A stretch of 39,044 nucleotides of DNA, taken from the NCBI GenBank assembly GCA_015231605.1, contig JADGBG010000003.1:1-39044 (forward strand). The letters are read 5' to 3'. This stretch comes from Alphaproteobacteria bacterium (lineage in GTDB: Bacteria; Pseudomonadota; Alphaproteobacteria; Rhodospirillales; Magnetovibrionaceae). The notes beneath the pieces were generated by a model, which had not been told where the DNA came from, made no database searches, and saw nothing but the letters and a program-made list of their open reading frames with translations. Below are positions 21,399 through 29,939 of the stretch, piece after piece. Positions within the stretch are counted from its first letter, which is position 1. The number at the start of each line of letters is the position of its first letter. The position numbers were made by a program, and so were the translations under genes.

Positions 21399-23036
21399 TT
21401 ACTCGGCTGTGGGAACCAGGGCGGGGAGGGCGGTTTCCCCCCCCATGCCGGTGATGAACAGCAAGGTGGCCTTGCCCACGATGCCGTCGGCGGACAGCCC
21501 TGCGCGGGCCTGCAACGCCTGGACGGCGGTTTTCACGGTCTCGTCGAATTTGCGCGCGGTTTCGTCGCCGCCGTCGTGTCCGGCTTTCGTCAGCAGCCGG
21601 CGCAAGGCCAAGACGTCGTCTCCTTCCAGACCGATTCTCAAGTCGCGGGTGAAGACGGCGGGCAGACGCCAGATCAGGACATATTCGCCGGTCCAGCGGT
21701 CCGTGAAGTCGGACAGCGCCATATCCCGGGTTTCATCGCCGGTGACGAGGGCAACCCCATCCAGACGGACGGCGGTGACGACGGCGAAAGACCGCGTTCC
21801 CGACGCATCCGCCAAGGATGCCACGGCGGGACGGTTCATGGCGCGCAGGTTGGCGATGCTGGCCCGGCCCTGGATACACTGCAATCCGGCGCTTTCCGCC
21901 TTTTCGCAGGGGCCGAAACCGGCGAGGGCGGTGAAGTCCAGATCCCACAGCGCGAACAGGCGCGTGAGCGCGCCTTCCGCCGTGGGGGGAGGAGGGACGG
22001 CCACGGTTTCGGCCGGTGCGGGGAATTCGTCGATGGGCGCGGCTTCGACCGGTTCGACAAACGCCGTGGCCGCGACGGTGGGCGGCGGACTGACCCAACT
22101 CCGGATCCGATCCCGCAGGCCCAGGTTCATGGGGTCCAGGGTCACGAACACGACGAGGGCCGCCACGAGCGACGCCAACAGCAGATCGCGCCGCCATACC
22201 TGGGGGGCGGCATGAATTTCGCCAAGCACCTCGCGGGCCGCGGACTTGGCCAGACGGGCGTCGATGGCGCGCAGGTTCTTGGCATATGCCGCGAGCAGGC
22301 AGCGGTCGCAAATGGAATTGATGAGCCGGGGAATGCCGCGCGACGCCACATGGACGGCCTTGATGGCGCCGTTGGAAAAGAGGGTTTCCTGGAGACCCGC
22401 CACCTTGAGACGGTGCAGGACATAGGCCCGCGTCTCCACCAGGCCCAGGGGGGAAAGGTGGTAGCGCGCCGTGATGCGCTGCGCGGTCTGGCGCATTTCC
22501 GGTTTGGCGAGGATGTGCAGCAGTTCAGGCTGGCCCACCAGGATGATCTGCAGAAGCTTCTTGTCCTTGGTTTCCAGGTTGGTCAGCAGCCGGATCAGTT
22601 CCAGGACGCCCGGGCTGAGCGCCTGGGCCTCGTCGATCATCAGCACCGGATTGCGTCCCTGGGCATGGGCGCGCAGCAGGTGGCGGTTGATGAAATCGAT
22701 GAAGTTTTTAACGGTGTTGGCCCCGCGCGGATAGACGACGCGCATTTCATCGCAAATCGTGGCCAGCAGTTCGATTTCGGTCAGTTTGGGATTGAGGATC
22801 AGCGCCAGATCCACGTTGTCCGGCAACTGTTCGATCAAGGTGCGGCAAATGGTGGTCTTGCCGGTACCGACCTCGCCGGTCAGCAGCACGAACCCGCCGC
22901 TTTCGCCGACGCCGAACAACACATGCGCCAGCGCCTCCCGATGGCGCGGGCTCATGAACAGATAATGCGGATCGGGAATGATGGAAAACGGGTTCTCCGC
23001 GATTCCGAAATAGTCTTGGTAAAGGGCTTGGCTCAT
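21399..23036 (-). CDS. ExeA/MshM-like AAA ATPase with peptidoglycan-binding domain
   Basis: 545 aa. The N-terminal AAA module has Walker A GEVGTGKTT (54-62), Walker B VLMIDEAQAL (131-140) and the ExeA-type opening YFGIAENPFSIIPDPHYLF. A membrane helix at about 285-305 (LLLASLVAALVVFVTL) follows, then a periplasmic region ending in a PG_binding_1 domain (about 455-530; LGLEGDDVLALRRLL-like, then VQALQARAGLSADGIVGKAT). This architecture drives secretin or pilus assembly across peptidoglycan. ATG 23036 is chosen because the family begins with this motif; the ribosome site is weak and an upstream in-frame ATG at 23108 exists. A perfect TATAAT lies 43-48 bp upstream on the minus strand (23084-23079). 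Confidence 0.88.
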   Translation of the reverse strand: MSQALYQDYFGIAENPFSIIPDPHYLFMSPRHREALAHVLFGVGESGGFVLLTGEVGTGKTTICRTLIEQLPDNVDLALILNPKLTEIELLATICDEMRVVYPRGANTVKNFIDFINRHLLRAHAQGRNPVLMIDEAQALSPGVLELIRLLTNLETKDKKLLQIILVGQPELLHILAKPEMRQTAQRITARYHLSPLGLVETRAYVLHRLKVAGLQETLFSNGAIKAVHVASRGIPRLINSICDRCLLAAYAKNLRAIDARLAKSAAREVLGEIHAAPQVWRRDLLLASLVAALVVFVTLDPMNLGLRDRIRSWVSPPPTVAATAFVEPVEAAPIDEFPAPAETVAVPPPPTAEGALTRLFALWDLDFTALAGFGPCEKAESAGLQCIQGRASIANLRAMNRPAVASLADASGTRSFAVVTAVRLDGVALVTGDETRDMALSDFTDRWTGEYVLIWRLPAVFTRDLRIGLEGDDVLALRRLLTKAGHDGGDETARKFDETVKTAVQALQARAGLSADGIVGKATLLFITGMGGETALPALVPTAE

Positions 23037-23223
23037 GGGCACCGTTTGTATCGCGTCGATCCGTTGGCTGCGGGGGGCATTATAGGGGGATAAGCATGTC
23101 ATCGTCACGGGAAAGAGGATGTGATTGAACTCACCCGCACATAAGTTAAAATCATCTTGACTTCGTGAACTATCGATATGATTTTCAAGAGGGAAACACC
23201 CCTGTATTTAAAGGTTTGCCGGC

Positions 23224-24312
23224 ATGTCCTCGGTTCCTGAGCATATCCTGTCCGCCCGGCTTCTGGTCGTCGACGACAACATCACCAACGTGATGCTGTT
23301 GACCAAACTGTTGCAGGCCGAGGGCTATACGGACGTCGAGGGCATCACCGATCCCCGCGAATTCAAGGCCAAATGGGAAGCTCGACCCTACGACCTGGTG
23401 CTGCTGGACATCCGCATGCCGCACATCGACGGCTATGGCGTCATGGAGCAGCTCAAGGCCATGGTCGAGGTGGGCGACTACCCCCCCGTCATGGTGCTGA
23501 CCGCGCAAACCGACAACGAAACCAAGCTCAAGGCGCTCGAGTATGGGGCGCAGGACTTCCTGCATAAGCCCTTCGACCGCGTCGAGGCGCTGACCCGCAT
23601 CCGCAATCTGGTCGAGGTCCGTCTGCTGCACAAGCAGGTGCGCAACCAGAACGAAATTCTCGAGGAAAGGGTGCGTGAACGCACGAGGGAACTTGAGGAA
23701 ACGCGCCTGGAAGTGGTGCGCCGGTTGGGCACCGCCGCGGAATACAAGGACAACGAGACCGGCATGCACGTCGTGCGCATGAGCAAGGTCGCCAAGGTGC
23801 TGGCCCAAGCGGTCGGCATGTCGGACGAGGACGCCAATCTTCTGCTCGCCGCCGCCCCCATGCACGACATCGGCAAGATCGGCATTCCCGACGTCGTTTT
23901 GCTGAAACCCGGCCGTCTGACCCCGGAAGAACGCGTGATCATGGAAACGCATGCGCAGATCGGCGCGGAAATCCTGGGCGATCATGAATGGCCCTTGATG
24001 CAGATGGCGCGCACGGTCGCCATCACCCACCATGAAAAATGGAATGGCAAGGGCTATCCCAAGGGCCTCGAGGGCGAGGAAATCCCCCTGGTGGGTCGCA
24101 TCGTCGCCGTCGCCGACGTGTTTGACGCGCTGACTTCGACCCGACCCTACAAGGAAGGCTGGCCGGTGGAAAAGGCCGTGAACCTGATCAGGGAAGAGGC
24201 GGGCCAGCATTTCGATCCGGGCGTGGTGGAGAAATTCCTGGAACACTTGGACGAGATCGTGCGCATCACCCACGAACACCGCGAATCCTTCGAAGCCGAG
24301 AAAAAAGGGTAG
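23224..24312 (+). CDS. HD-GYP response regulator (cyclic-di-GMP phosphodiesterase, RpfG type)
   Basis: 362 aa. Receiver domain at residues 10-130 with acceptor D62 (LVLLDIRMPHIDG) and conserved Lys (HKPFD). A coiled linker (140-165) leads to an HD-GYP domain with HDIGKIGIPD (214-223), HAQIGAEIL, and HHEKWNGKGYP (269-279). All metal ligands and the GYP signature are present, so cyclic-di-GMP hydrolysis is expected, lowering c-di-GMP when phosphorylated and favouring motility. No kinase is adjacent. AAAGG precedes the ATG. An MFS gene follows after 37 bp on the same strand. Confidence 0.93.
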   Translation: MSSVPEHILSARLLVVDDNITNVMLLTKLLQAEGYTDVEGITDPREFKAKWEARPYDLVLLDIRMPHIDGYGVMEQLKAMVEVGDYPPVMVLTAQTDNETKLKALEYGAQDFLHKPFDRVEALTRIRNLVEVRLLHKQVRNQNEILEERVRERTRELEETRLEVVRRLGTAAEYKDNETGMHVVRMSKVAKVLAQAVGMSDEDANLLLAAAPMHDIGKIGIPDVVLLKPGRLTPEERVIMETHAQIGAEILGDHEWPLMQMARTVAITHHEKWNGKGYPKGLEGEEIPLVGRIVAVADVFDALTSTRPYKEGWPVEKAVNLIREEAGQHFDPGVVEKFLEHLDEIVRITHEHRESFEAEKKG

Positions 24313-24349
24313 TTCCCTCTTTCTCTCCCTTCCTGAACTGGGCGACGTC

Positions 24350-25549
24350 ATGTCCGATCCATCCGCGCGTCTGACGTTGGGGTTTTCCTGCGTCGGGCAC
24401 ACGTTTTCCCACCTGATGGCCCCGACCTTCTTCGTCGTGGCCTTGGCGCTGGAAGGCGAATTCGGCCTCACCCATGGCGAGGTGGTGAGCCTGATCGTGC
24501 TGGGCAACATCATGTACGGCGTGGCCGCCCCGGCGGCCGGATGGCTGGGCGACAAATGGTCGGCGGCGGGCATGATGGGCGTCTACTATTTCGGCCTGGG
24601 TGTCGGTATGATCCTGACCGGGGCGAGCCAGACCCCCGCGCAATTGGTGGGTTTTTTGACTCTGACGGGCATCTTCGGCTCCATCTACCATCCGGTGGGC
24701 TTCGCCTGGCTGGTGAGTCAGGTGGAAAAGCGCGGCCAGGCGTTGGGCGTCAACGGCGTGTTCGGATCCATCGGGCCGTCGATAGCGGCCCTGACGGCCG
24801 GGGTGCTGACGGATGCGGTCAGTTGGCGCGCGGCGTTCATCGTTCCCGGCGTTCTGATCGTGCTGACGGGCGTGGCGTTCGTGTTCATGTTGCGCCGGGG
24901 CGCCGTTCACGACCGGCCCACCGTGACCGACGCGCCCCACGGGGCCAGCCGTCATGAAATCGTGCGCGCCGTCATCGTCCTCGCCACGACCATGCTGTGC
25001 ACCGGTCTGATCTATCAGAGCACCGGTCCGGCTCTGCCCAAGATGTTTTCCGAACGCCTGGCGGATTGGCTGGCCTTCGACGGCGTGCTGGGGGCGGGGG
25101 TGTTGGTGGCGGTGGTCTACGTGGTGGCGGGCGGCTTTCAGGTTTTGGCCGGGCGCATGTGCGACCGCTGGCCGTTGCGCCGGGTCTACCTCCTGGCGTT
25201 CATCGCGCAGGTTCCTTTTCTGATCCTCGCGGCCGGCGCCGGGGGTGGGGCGTTGATGTTCGCCGCCCTGGTGATGGTGTCCGCCAACCAGGCGGCCTTG
25301 CCGGTCGAAAACACCCTGGTCGCGCGCTATGCGCCGAAGGATTGGCGAGCGCTGGCGTATGGCCTCAAGTTCATTTTGGCGTTCGGGTTCAGCGGGCTCG
25401 GCGTGTGGATGGAAGGCTATATCTACGACGCCACCGGAGGCATGCACGCCCTGTTCATGGTGCTGGCGGCGCTGGCGTTCACGGGGTTCGTGATCAGTTG
25501 GATGCTGCCAGGGGACAGGCCGGTCAGCCTGGAGCGCGCGGGCACTTAG
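24350..25549 (+). CDS. MFS transporter (Fsr-like)
   Basis: 399 aa with 12 predicted helices in two halves. GFSCVGHTFSHLMAPTFFVV opens TM1, the loop 2-3 motif appears as GWLGDKWSAAG, and GSIYHPVGFAWL lies in TM4. The H-x-F start and YHP motif resemble the fosmidomycin-resistance (Fsr) group of efflux pumps. The substrate cannot be deduced. It follows the HD-GYP gene by 37 bp and may share its transcript. Its stop overlaps the convergent receiver-hemerythrin gene by 4 bp. Confidence 0.85.
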   Translation: MSDPSARLTLGFSCVGHTFSHLMAPTFFVVALALEGEFGLTHGEVVSLIVLGNIMYGVAAPAAGWLGDKWSAAGMMGVYYFGLGVGMILTGASQTPAQLVGFLTLTGIFGSIYHPVGFAWLVSQVEKRGQALGVNGVFGSIGPSIAALTAGVLTDAVSWRAAFIVPGVLIVLTGVAFVFMLRRGAVHDRPTVTDAPHGASRHEIVRAVIVLATTMLCTGLIYQSTGPALPKMFSERLADWLAFDGVLGAGVLVAVVYVVAGGFQVLAGRMCDRWPLRRVYLLAFIAQVPFLILAAGAGGGALMFAALVMVSANQAALPVENTLVARYAPKDWRALAYGLKFILAFGFSGLGVWMEGYIYDATGGMHALFMVLAALAFTGFVISWMLPGDRPVSLERAGT

Positions 25550-26394
25550 GGGGGCGATGCGCCGGCGGCGCGTTTGGCGACCCAGCGGGCGTACTTCTTG
25601 TCCATGCTCATGATGTGGCTGTAGAGCCACTCCCACAGGAACACCATGAATTCCTTTTCCAGCGCCGAATTCCAGTTTTCCCGTGGGGCGTCGGCGAGTT
25701 TCTCAACCTTTCCGCAGAGCAGTCGGTGTACCTGGGCATGATTCGCGGCCTGGGGATAGCCGTGGTCGCGCATGTACGCTTCCTCTCGATGGAAATGGAG
25801 TTTGGCGTAGGCGTCCAACTCCCGCAGCACCTCGTGAACGGTTTCCAGGTTGCAACCGTTGGCCACGGCGGTGTGGTAATCTCCGATCAGTTGGAACAGG
25901 CGCAGGTGGTCCGCGTCCATTTCCGACGATCCGGTGAGCATTTCCCCAGGAAGTTTGTTGTAGCTGGGCAGCAGCTTGCCTTCCGCATGGTGATAGGCCT
26001 GGGCCTCCATGAATTCGATGGCGAGCAGGTTGGCCAAGGTGGCCTTGAGGTCACTCGCATCGAGCGGTTTTTTCAACGTCGCGGCAATGTTGACCCCACG
26101 CGCCAGGCCGATGGTCCGCCCGGCGTCCAGGTATCCGTCGCCGTAGCCGCTGATCAGGATCACCGGCGCGTGGCACTTTTCTCCTTCAAGCCATTGCAGC
26201 AACTCGATCCCGTCCATGTGCGGGATCACCATGTCGATGATCATGACGTTGGGGGTGTATTCCCGGATCTTGGACTGAAAGTCCCTGGATCGCAAACAGG
26301 TGTCCACGGCGAATCCGGCGTCTTCACCGATTTTGGCGATGATCTTGCAAATAATGGCGTCGTCGTCGATGACGAGAAGGCGCGGCGCGGCCAT
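25546..26394 (-). CDS. Receiver-bacteriohemerythrin fusion
   Basis: 282 aa. The N-terminal receiver has the DDD pocket (LLVIDDDA), acceptor D54 (VMIIDMVIPHMDG) and Lys (LKKPLD). The C-terminal hemerythrin domain keeps a full di-iron set: H163, H200, E204, H219, H223, H260 and D265, with the spacings of the family (HFHREE, HAQVH, HIMSMD). The fusion suggests an O2- or iron-binding output module controlled by phosphorylation, suited to oxygen-sensing (aerotactic) bacteria. It lacks a DNA-binding domain. It ends convergently with the MFS gene. Start ATG at 26394. Confidence 0.92.
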   Translation of the reverse strand: MAAPRLLVIDDDAIICKIIAKIGEDAGFAVDTCLRSRDFQSKIREYTPNVMIIDMVIPHMDGIELLQWLEGEKCHAPVILISGYGDGYLDAGRTIGLARGVNIAATLKKPLDASDLKATLANLLAIEFMEAQAYHHAEGKLLPSYNKLPGEMLTGSSEMDADHLRLFQLIGDYHTAVANGCNLETVHEVLRELDAYAKLHFHREEAYMRDHGYPQAANHAQVHRLLCGKVEKLADAPRENWNSALEKEFMVFLWEWLYSHIMSMDKKYARWVAKRAAGASPP

Positions 26395-26445
26395 GATGGC
26401 GTCTTTCGCGGTGAGTGCTATGGTATGGTGAGGGTTTTTATGGCA

Positions 26446-26877
26446 TCATAAATCCAGGCGCGCAATCTCTTTCATGGGGCAGCGGTCCTGGATGACCACC
26501 AGGCCCTCGGCCTCGGCCTCGGCCTTGGCGGCGTCGTTGGCCACGCCGATCTGCATCCACACCACGGTGATTCCCTTGGCTTCGGCCAGTCGGATGGCCT
26601 GACGCGTGACGTCGCCAGCGGGACCGGACGGGCGGAAGATGTCCACCATGTCGATGGGAGCGGGGACGTCGGCCAAATCGGCATAGACCATTTCGCCCAA
26701 AATCCGTCCGCCCGCCTGTCCGGGATTGACGGGGATCACGCGATAGCCGCGCTTTTGCATGAATTCCATGACCTGGTGGGACGGGCGTTCGGGTTTGGGC
26801 GACGCCCCCACCACGGCGATGGTCTTGACGGTTTCCAGGATGCCGGTGATCAGGTCGTCGGTGTCTTTCTTGCTCAT
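26446..26877 (-). CDS. CoA-binding (YccU-like) protein
   Basis: 143 aa Rossmann-type CoA-binding domain protein. IAVVGASPKPERPSHQVMEF is the nucleotide-binding start, and YRVIPVNPGQ, VDIFRP and GITVVWMQIGVAND follow in family order, ending in RCPMKEIARL. Relatives (YccU) bind CoA, and their role is poorly known. The conserved Cys in DRCPM is present. It lies 15 bp downstream of the enoyl-CoA hydratase homologue on the same strand, probably in the same transcript. ATG at 26877 chosen. Confidence 0.88.
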   Translation of the reverse strand: MSKKDTDDLITGILETVKTIAVVGASPKPERPSHQVMEFMQKRGYRVIPVNPGQAGGRILGEMVYADLADVPAPIDMVDIFRPSGPAGDVTRQAIRLAEAKGITVVWMQIGVANDAAKAEAEAEGLVVIQDRCPMKEIARLDL

Positions 26878-26892
26878 GAACCGTTTCCGTTC

Positions 26893-27702
26893 TCAGTCTA
26901 GGTCTTGCGGGTCTGGCCAATCGGGGGCGGGACGTTTCTCGAGGAAGGCGCGAATGCCGGCCTGAGCGTCGGGGAAATGCAGGTTGGCGCCGATGGCGTC
27001 GATGGCGATGGCGTACGCGTCCGGGACGGATCGGTCCATTTGGGCGTTCAGAAGCCTCTTGCCCGCCTGAATGGCGGCGGGGGATTTCGAGGCGATTTCC
27101 AGCGCCAGGTTCTCGACCTCGGCGTCCAGAACCTCGGCCCCCACGGCGCGGTTGATGAGGCCCAGCGTCTGGGCCTCGTTCGCATCGACGAAACGGCCGG
27201 TGAACAGCATGTCGGCGGCGGCCTTGCGTCCCACGGCGCGCGAGAGGGGCACCGCGGGCGTGGCGCAGAAAAGGCCGAGGTTGATGCCCGAGGTGGCGAA
27301 GCGGGACCGCGTGCTGGCGATGGCCAGGTCGCATTGCGCCACCAGCTGGCACCCCGCGGCGGCGGCGATTCCGTCGACCTGGGCGATCACGGGTTGACGC
27401 AGATCGTGGATTTTGCCCATCACCCTGGCGCAGGCCTGGAAAATGGCGCGGCCCGTTCCCAGATCCGGCGCGGCGATCAATTCCTTGAGGTCATGCCCCG
27501 CGGAAAACGCCTTGCCCAGGGCGCGCAGCACCACGACCCGCACGCGTCGATCCCGCGCCGCCCCGTCCACCCCGTCCTCCAGCGCGCGGAGCACGTCGGT
27601 GGACAAGGCGTTGAGCGCCGCCGGTCGGTTGAGCGTCAACCACGCCACATGATCTTGGACGTCAACGGTGACGGAATCCTGTTCGCTATCGGTCATGGAC
27701 AT
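26893..27702 (-). CDS. Enoyl-CoA hydratase/isomerase family protein, ECHDC3-like
   Basis: About 269 aa crotonase-fold protein. The oxyanion-hole motifs are AFSAGHDLKEL and AAAAGCQLVAQCDLAIAS. The sequence around the usual catalytic Glu reads SGINLGLFCATPAVPLSRAV, as in the ECHDC3 group, where the active-site Glu is absent. Classical hydration of enoyl-CoA is therefore doubtful. Start uncertain: ATG 27702 is nearest the domain, with in-frame ATGs at 27738 and 27774, none with a clear ribosome site. It is followed by the CoA-binding gene. The rplM promoter lies upstream on the opposite strand. Confidence 0.85.
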   Translation of the reverse strand: MSMTDSEQDSVTVDVQDHVAWLTLNRPAALNALSTDVLRALEDGVDGAARDRRVRVVVLRALGKAFSAGHDLKELIAAPDLGTGRAIFQACARVMGKIHDLRQPVIAQVDGIAAAAGCQLVAQCDLAIASTRSRFATSGINLGLFCATPAVPLSRAVGRKAAADMLFTGRFVDANEAQTLGLINRAVGAEVLDAEVENLALEIASKSPAAIQAGKRLLNAQMDRSVPDAYAIAIDAIGANLHFPDAQAGIRAFLEKRPAPDWPDPQDLD

Positions 27703-27827
27703 ACTGTGCTGGCTGACGGGGCGCTTCGCAAGCGGCATTTCGGGACCATTTTGCGAGGTATTCAAATACCTCATTTTTAACCGATTGTTTTTGCTTGTTT
27801 ATTTTCCGTGGTTTCGGAATAAATGAT

Positions 27828-27856
27828 TTGACAGGCCGCGCAATAGGCCGTACATA
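27828..27856 (+). promoter_or_regulatory. Candidate rplM-rpsI promoter
   Basis: Perfect TTGACA (27828-27833), 17-nt spacer, TACATA (27851-27856), giving a leader of about 70 nt before rplM. The -35 is consensus and the -10 is weak, and the region around it is AT-rich. Confidence 0.5.
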
Positions 27857-27935
27857 GCGGCTTCCTTGCGCGGGGGATACCCAATCCAGCGCGCGAGACC
27901 TGATTTTAACATCCGTCAACGAAACGGAGCGGAAC

Positions 27936-28400
27936 ATGAAAACCTACTCTGCCACGCCCGCCGACGTGGAAAAGAAATGGTACGTCATCGACGCCGAGGA
28001 CGTGGTCCTCGGCCGTATGGCCAGCCAAATCGCCATGCGCCTGCGCGGTAAGCACAAGCCGATGTATTCGCCGAACATCGACTGCGGCGACAACATCATC
28101 GTCATCAACGCCGAAAAGGTGAAGCTGACGGGCAAGAAGGCCGAGAACGAGAAGTTCTATTGGCACACCGGTTATCCGGGCGGCATCAAGGAACGCACCA
28201 TGGGCGCGATCCTGGACGGCGCGCATCCGGAACGCGTCATCATCAAGGCCGTCGAGCGCATGATCACCCGTTCGCCGATGGGCCGCACGCAGATGAAGAA
28301 GCTGCACGTCTACGCCGGTCCCGAACACCCGCACGGCGCCCAGAACCCGGAAGTCCTGGACATCGCCGGCATGAACCCGAAGAACAAGAGGAGCGCGTAA
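27936..28400 (+). CDS. rplM: 50S ribosomal protein L13
   Basis: 154 aa, the family's usual length. [20 protein letters not shown], then [27 protein letters not shown], and [12 protein letters not shown] near the C-terminus are diagnostic of L13. It binds 23S rRNA early in assembly of the large subunit. ACGGAGCGGAAC before the ATG is the ribosome site. It is followed by rpsI after 3 bp, the universal rplM-rpsI operon. Confidence 0.98.
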   Translation: MKTYSATPADVEKKWYVIDAEDVVLGRMASQIAMRLRGKHKPMYSPNIDCGDNIIVINAEKVKLTGKKAENEKFYWHTGYPGGIKERTMGAILDGAHPERVIIKAVERMITRSPMGRTQMKKLHVYAGPEHPHGAQNPEVLDIAGMNPKNKRSA

Positions 28401-28403
28401 ACC

Positions 28404-28886
28404 ATGGCTGATCTCGGAGATCTCAAGGATCTGGTCGCGGGCGGCTCTATTGCCGCCGCTGGCGAAGCCGCCGCTCCCGCCGAGCCGAAAATCGACGCCC
28501 AGGGCCGTTCCTACGCCACGGGCAAGCGCAAGAACGCCATCGCGCGCGTGTGGATCAAGCCGGGCACCGGCAAGATCACCGTCAACGGCCGCGAAGTCGA
28601 AACCTACTTCGCCCGTCCGGTGCTGCGCATGATCATCAACCAGCCGTTCACCCGCGCCGACCGCGCGGGCCAGTTCGACGTGTTTTGCACGGTCACCGGC
28701 GGCGGTTTGTCCGGTCAGGCCGGCGCGGTGCGTCACGGCATTTCCAAGGCCCTCACCTTGTACGAACCGGCCCTGCGCACGGTTCTCAAGAAGGGCGGCT
28801 TCCTCACCCGCGACTCGCGCGTGGTGGAACGCAAGAAGTTCGGCCGCGCCAAGGCGCGTCGCAGCTTCCAGTTCTCGAAGCGCTAA
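28404..28886 (+). CDS. rpsI: 30S ribosomal protein S9
   Basis: 160 aa. The conserved body starts at about residue 34 ([20 protein letters not shown]) and ends in [16 protein letters not shown], the C-terminal Arg/Lys tail that reaches the P-site tRNA. The first 33 residues ([20 protein letters not shown] and on) are an Ala-rich extension seen in several alphaproteobacterial S9 proteins. Coupled to rplM with 3-bp spacing and closed by an intrinsic terminator. Confidence 0.98.
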   Translation: MADLGDLKDLVAGGSIAAAGEAAAPAEPKIDAQGRSYATGKRKNAIARVWIKPGTGKITVNGREVETYFARPVLRMIINQPFTRADRAGQFDVFCTVTGGGLSGQAGAVRHGISKALTLYEPALRTVLKKGGFLTRDSRVVERKKFGRAKARRSFQFSKR

Positions 28887-28913
28887 CACCCCGGCGTTTC
28901 GGTATCGAACGAC

Positions 28914-28948
28914 GAACGGCCCGGGGTGTTCCCCGGGCCGTTTTCGTT
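28914..28948 (+). terminator. Intrinsic terminator after rpsI
   Basis: AACGGCCCGGGG (28915-28926), loop TGTT, CCCCGGGCCGTT (28931-28942), a perfect 12-bp stem followed by TTCGTTT. Strong Rho-independent terminator about 30 bp after the stop. Confidence 0.9.
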
Positions 28949-28986
28949 TATTTTCAGTGCAATATTTTGCTTTGCGAGGTTAGAAC

Positions 28987-29934
28987 ATGAGCGCGCGTGT
29001 TTTCATTGACGGGGCGGTGGGGACCACCGGCCTGCAAATCCAGGCCCGGCTGGAAGGGCGGTCCGACATCGAGCTGACGCGTTTGGCCGAGGCGGTGCGC
29101 AAGGATCCGGCCGCGCGCGCAGACATGCTCAATTCCGTCGATGTGGCGATTTTGTGTCTTCCGGACGATGCCGCGAAGGACGCCGTGGCGATGATCGAAA
29201 ACCCCGCCGTCAAGGTGATCGACGCCAGTACCGCGCACCGTGTCGCCGACAGTTGGGCCTATGGCTTCCCCGAATACGACGCGGACCAGCGCGCCAAAAT
29301 CGCATCCGCCACGCGGGTGTCCAATCCGGGCTGCTATGCGGTGGCGTCGATTTCGATTTTTCATCCGCTGGTGTCTTCCGGCCTTTTGCCCGCGGACGCG
29401 GCCGTCACCATCAACGCCATCTCCGGCTATTCCGGCGGCGGCAAGGCCCTGATTCAGAGCTTCGAGGATCCGGACAGCGAAAACCCGATTCACGCCCCGT
29501 ACTTCGTGTACGGTCTGAGCCTGAATCACAAGCACGTCCCGGAAATCCAGGCCCACGGCGGACTTTCCAAGCGGCCCCTGTTCGTGCCTAGCGTCGGGCG
29601 TTTCGCCCAGGGCATGATCGTGCAGGTTCCTTTGCAGCTGTGGTCGTTGCCGGGCGCGCCCAAGGCCGCCGACGTGCATGCCGCGTTGGCCGACCATTAC
29701 GCCGGGCAGCGCTTCGTCACCGTGGCGAGCATGGAAGACGCCGCTGGAATTGGCCGCATTTTCCCTGAATCCGCGAACGACACCAATGACTTGCGTCTGT
29801 TCGTCTTTGCCAACGAGGCGGAAGGCCAAGCCGTCGTCATGGCGCAGTTGGACAACCTGGGCAAGGGGGCGTCCGGTTCGTGCGTGCAGAACCTGAACAT
29901 TATGCTGGGCCTGGACGAAGGCGCGGGCCTGTAA
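28987..29934 (+). CDS. argC: N-acetyl-gamma-glutamyl-phosphate reductase (type 2)
   Basis: 315 aa. FIDGAVGTTGLQIQARL is the NADP-binding start and SNPGCYA (residues about 115-121) holds the catalytic Cys. GYSGGGKALI and LNHKHVPEI belong to the short, type 2 ArgC group common in alphaproteobacteria. It makes N-acetylglutamate semialdehyde in arginine synthesis. GAGG lies before the ATG at 28987. The location after rplM-rpsI is conserved in this lineage. The methyltransferase gene starts 5 bp after its stop. Confidence 0.96.
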   Translation: MSARVFIDGAVGTTGLQIQARLEGRSDIELTRLAEAVRKDPAARADMLNSVDVAILCLPDDAAKDAVAMIENPAVKVIDASTAHRVADSWAYGFPEYDADQRAKIASATRVSNPGCYAVASISIFHPLVSSGLLPADAAVTINAISGYSGGGKALIQSFEDPDSENPIHAPYFVYGLSLNHKHVPEIQAHGGLSKRPLFVPSVGRFAQGMIVQVPLQLWSLPGAPKAADVHAALADHYAGQRFVTVASMEDAAGIGRIFPESANDTNDLRLFVFANEAEGQAVVMAQLDNLGKGASGSCVQNLNIMLGLDEGAGL

Positions 29935-29939
29935 CGCCG

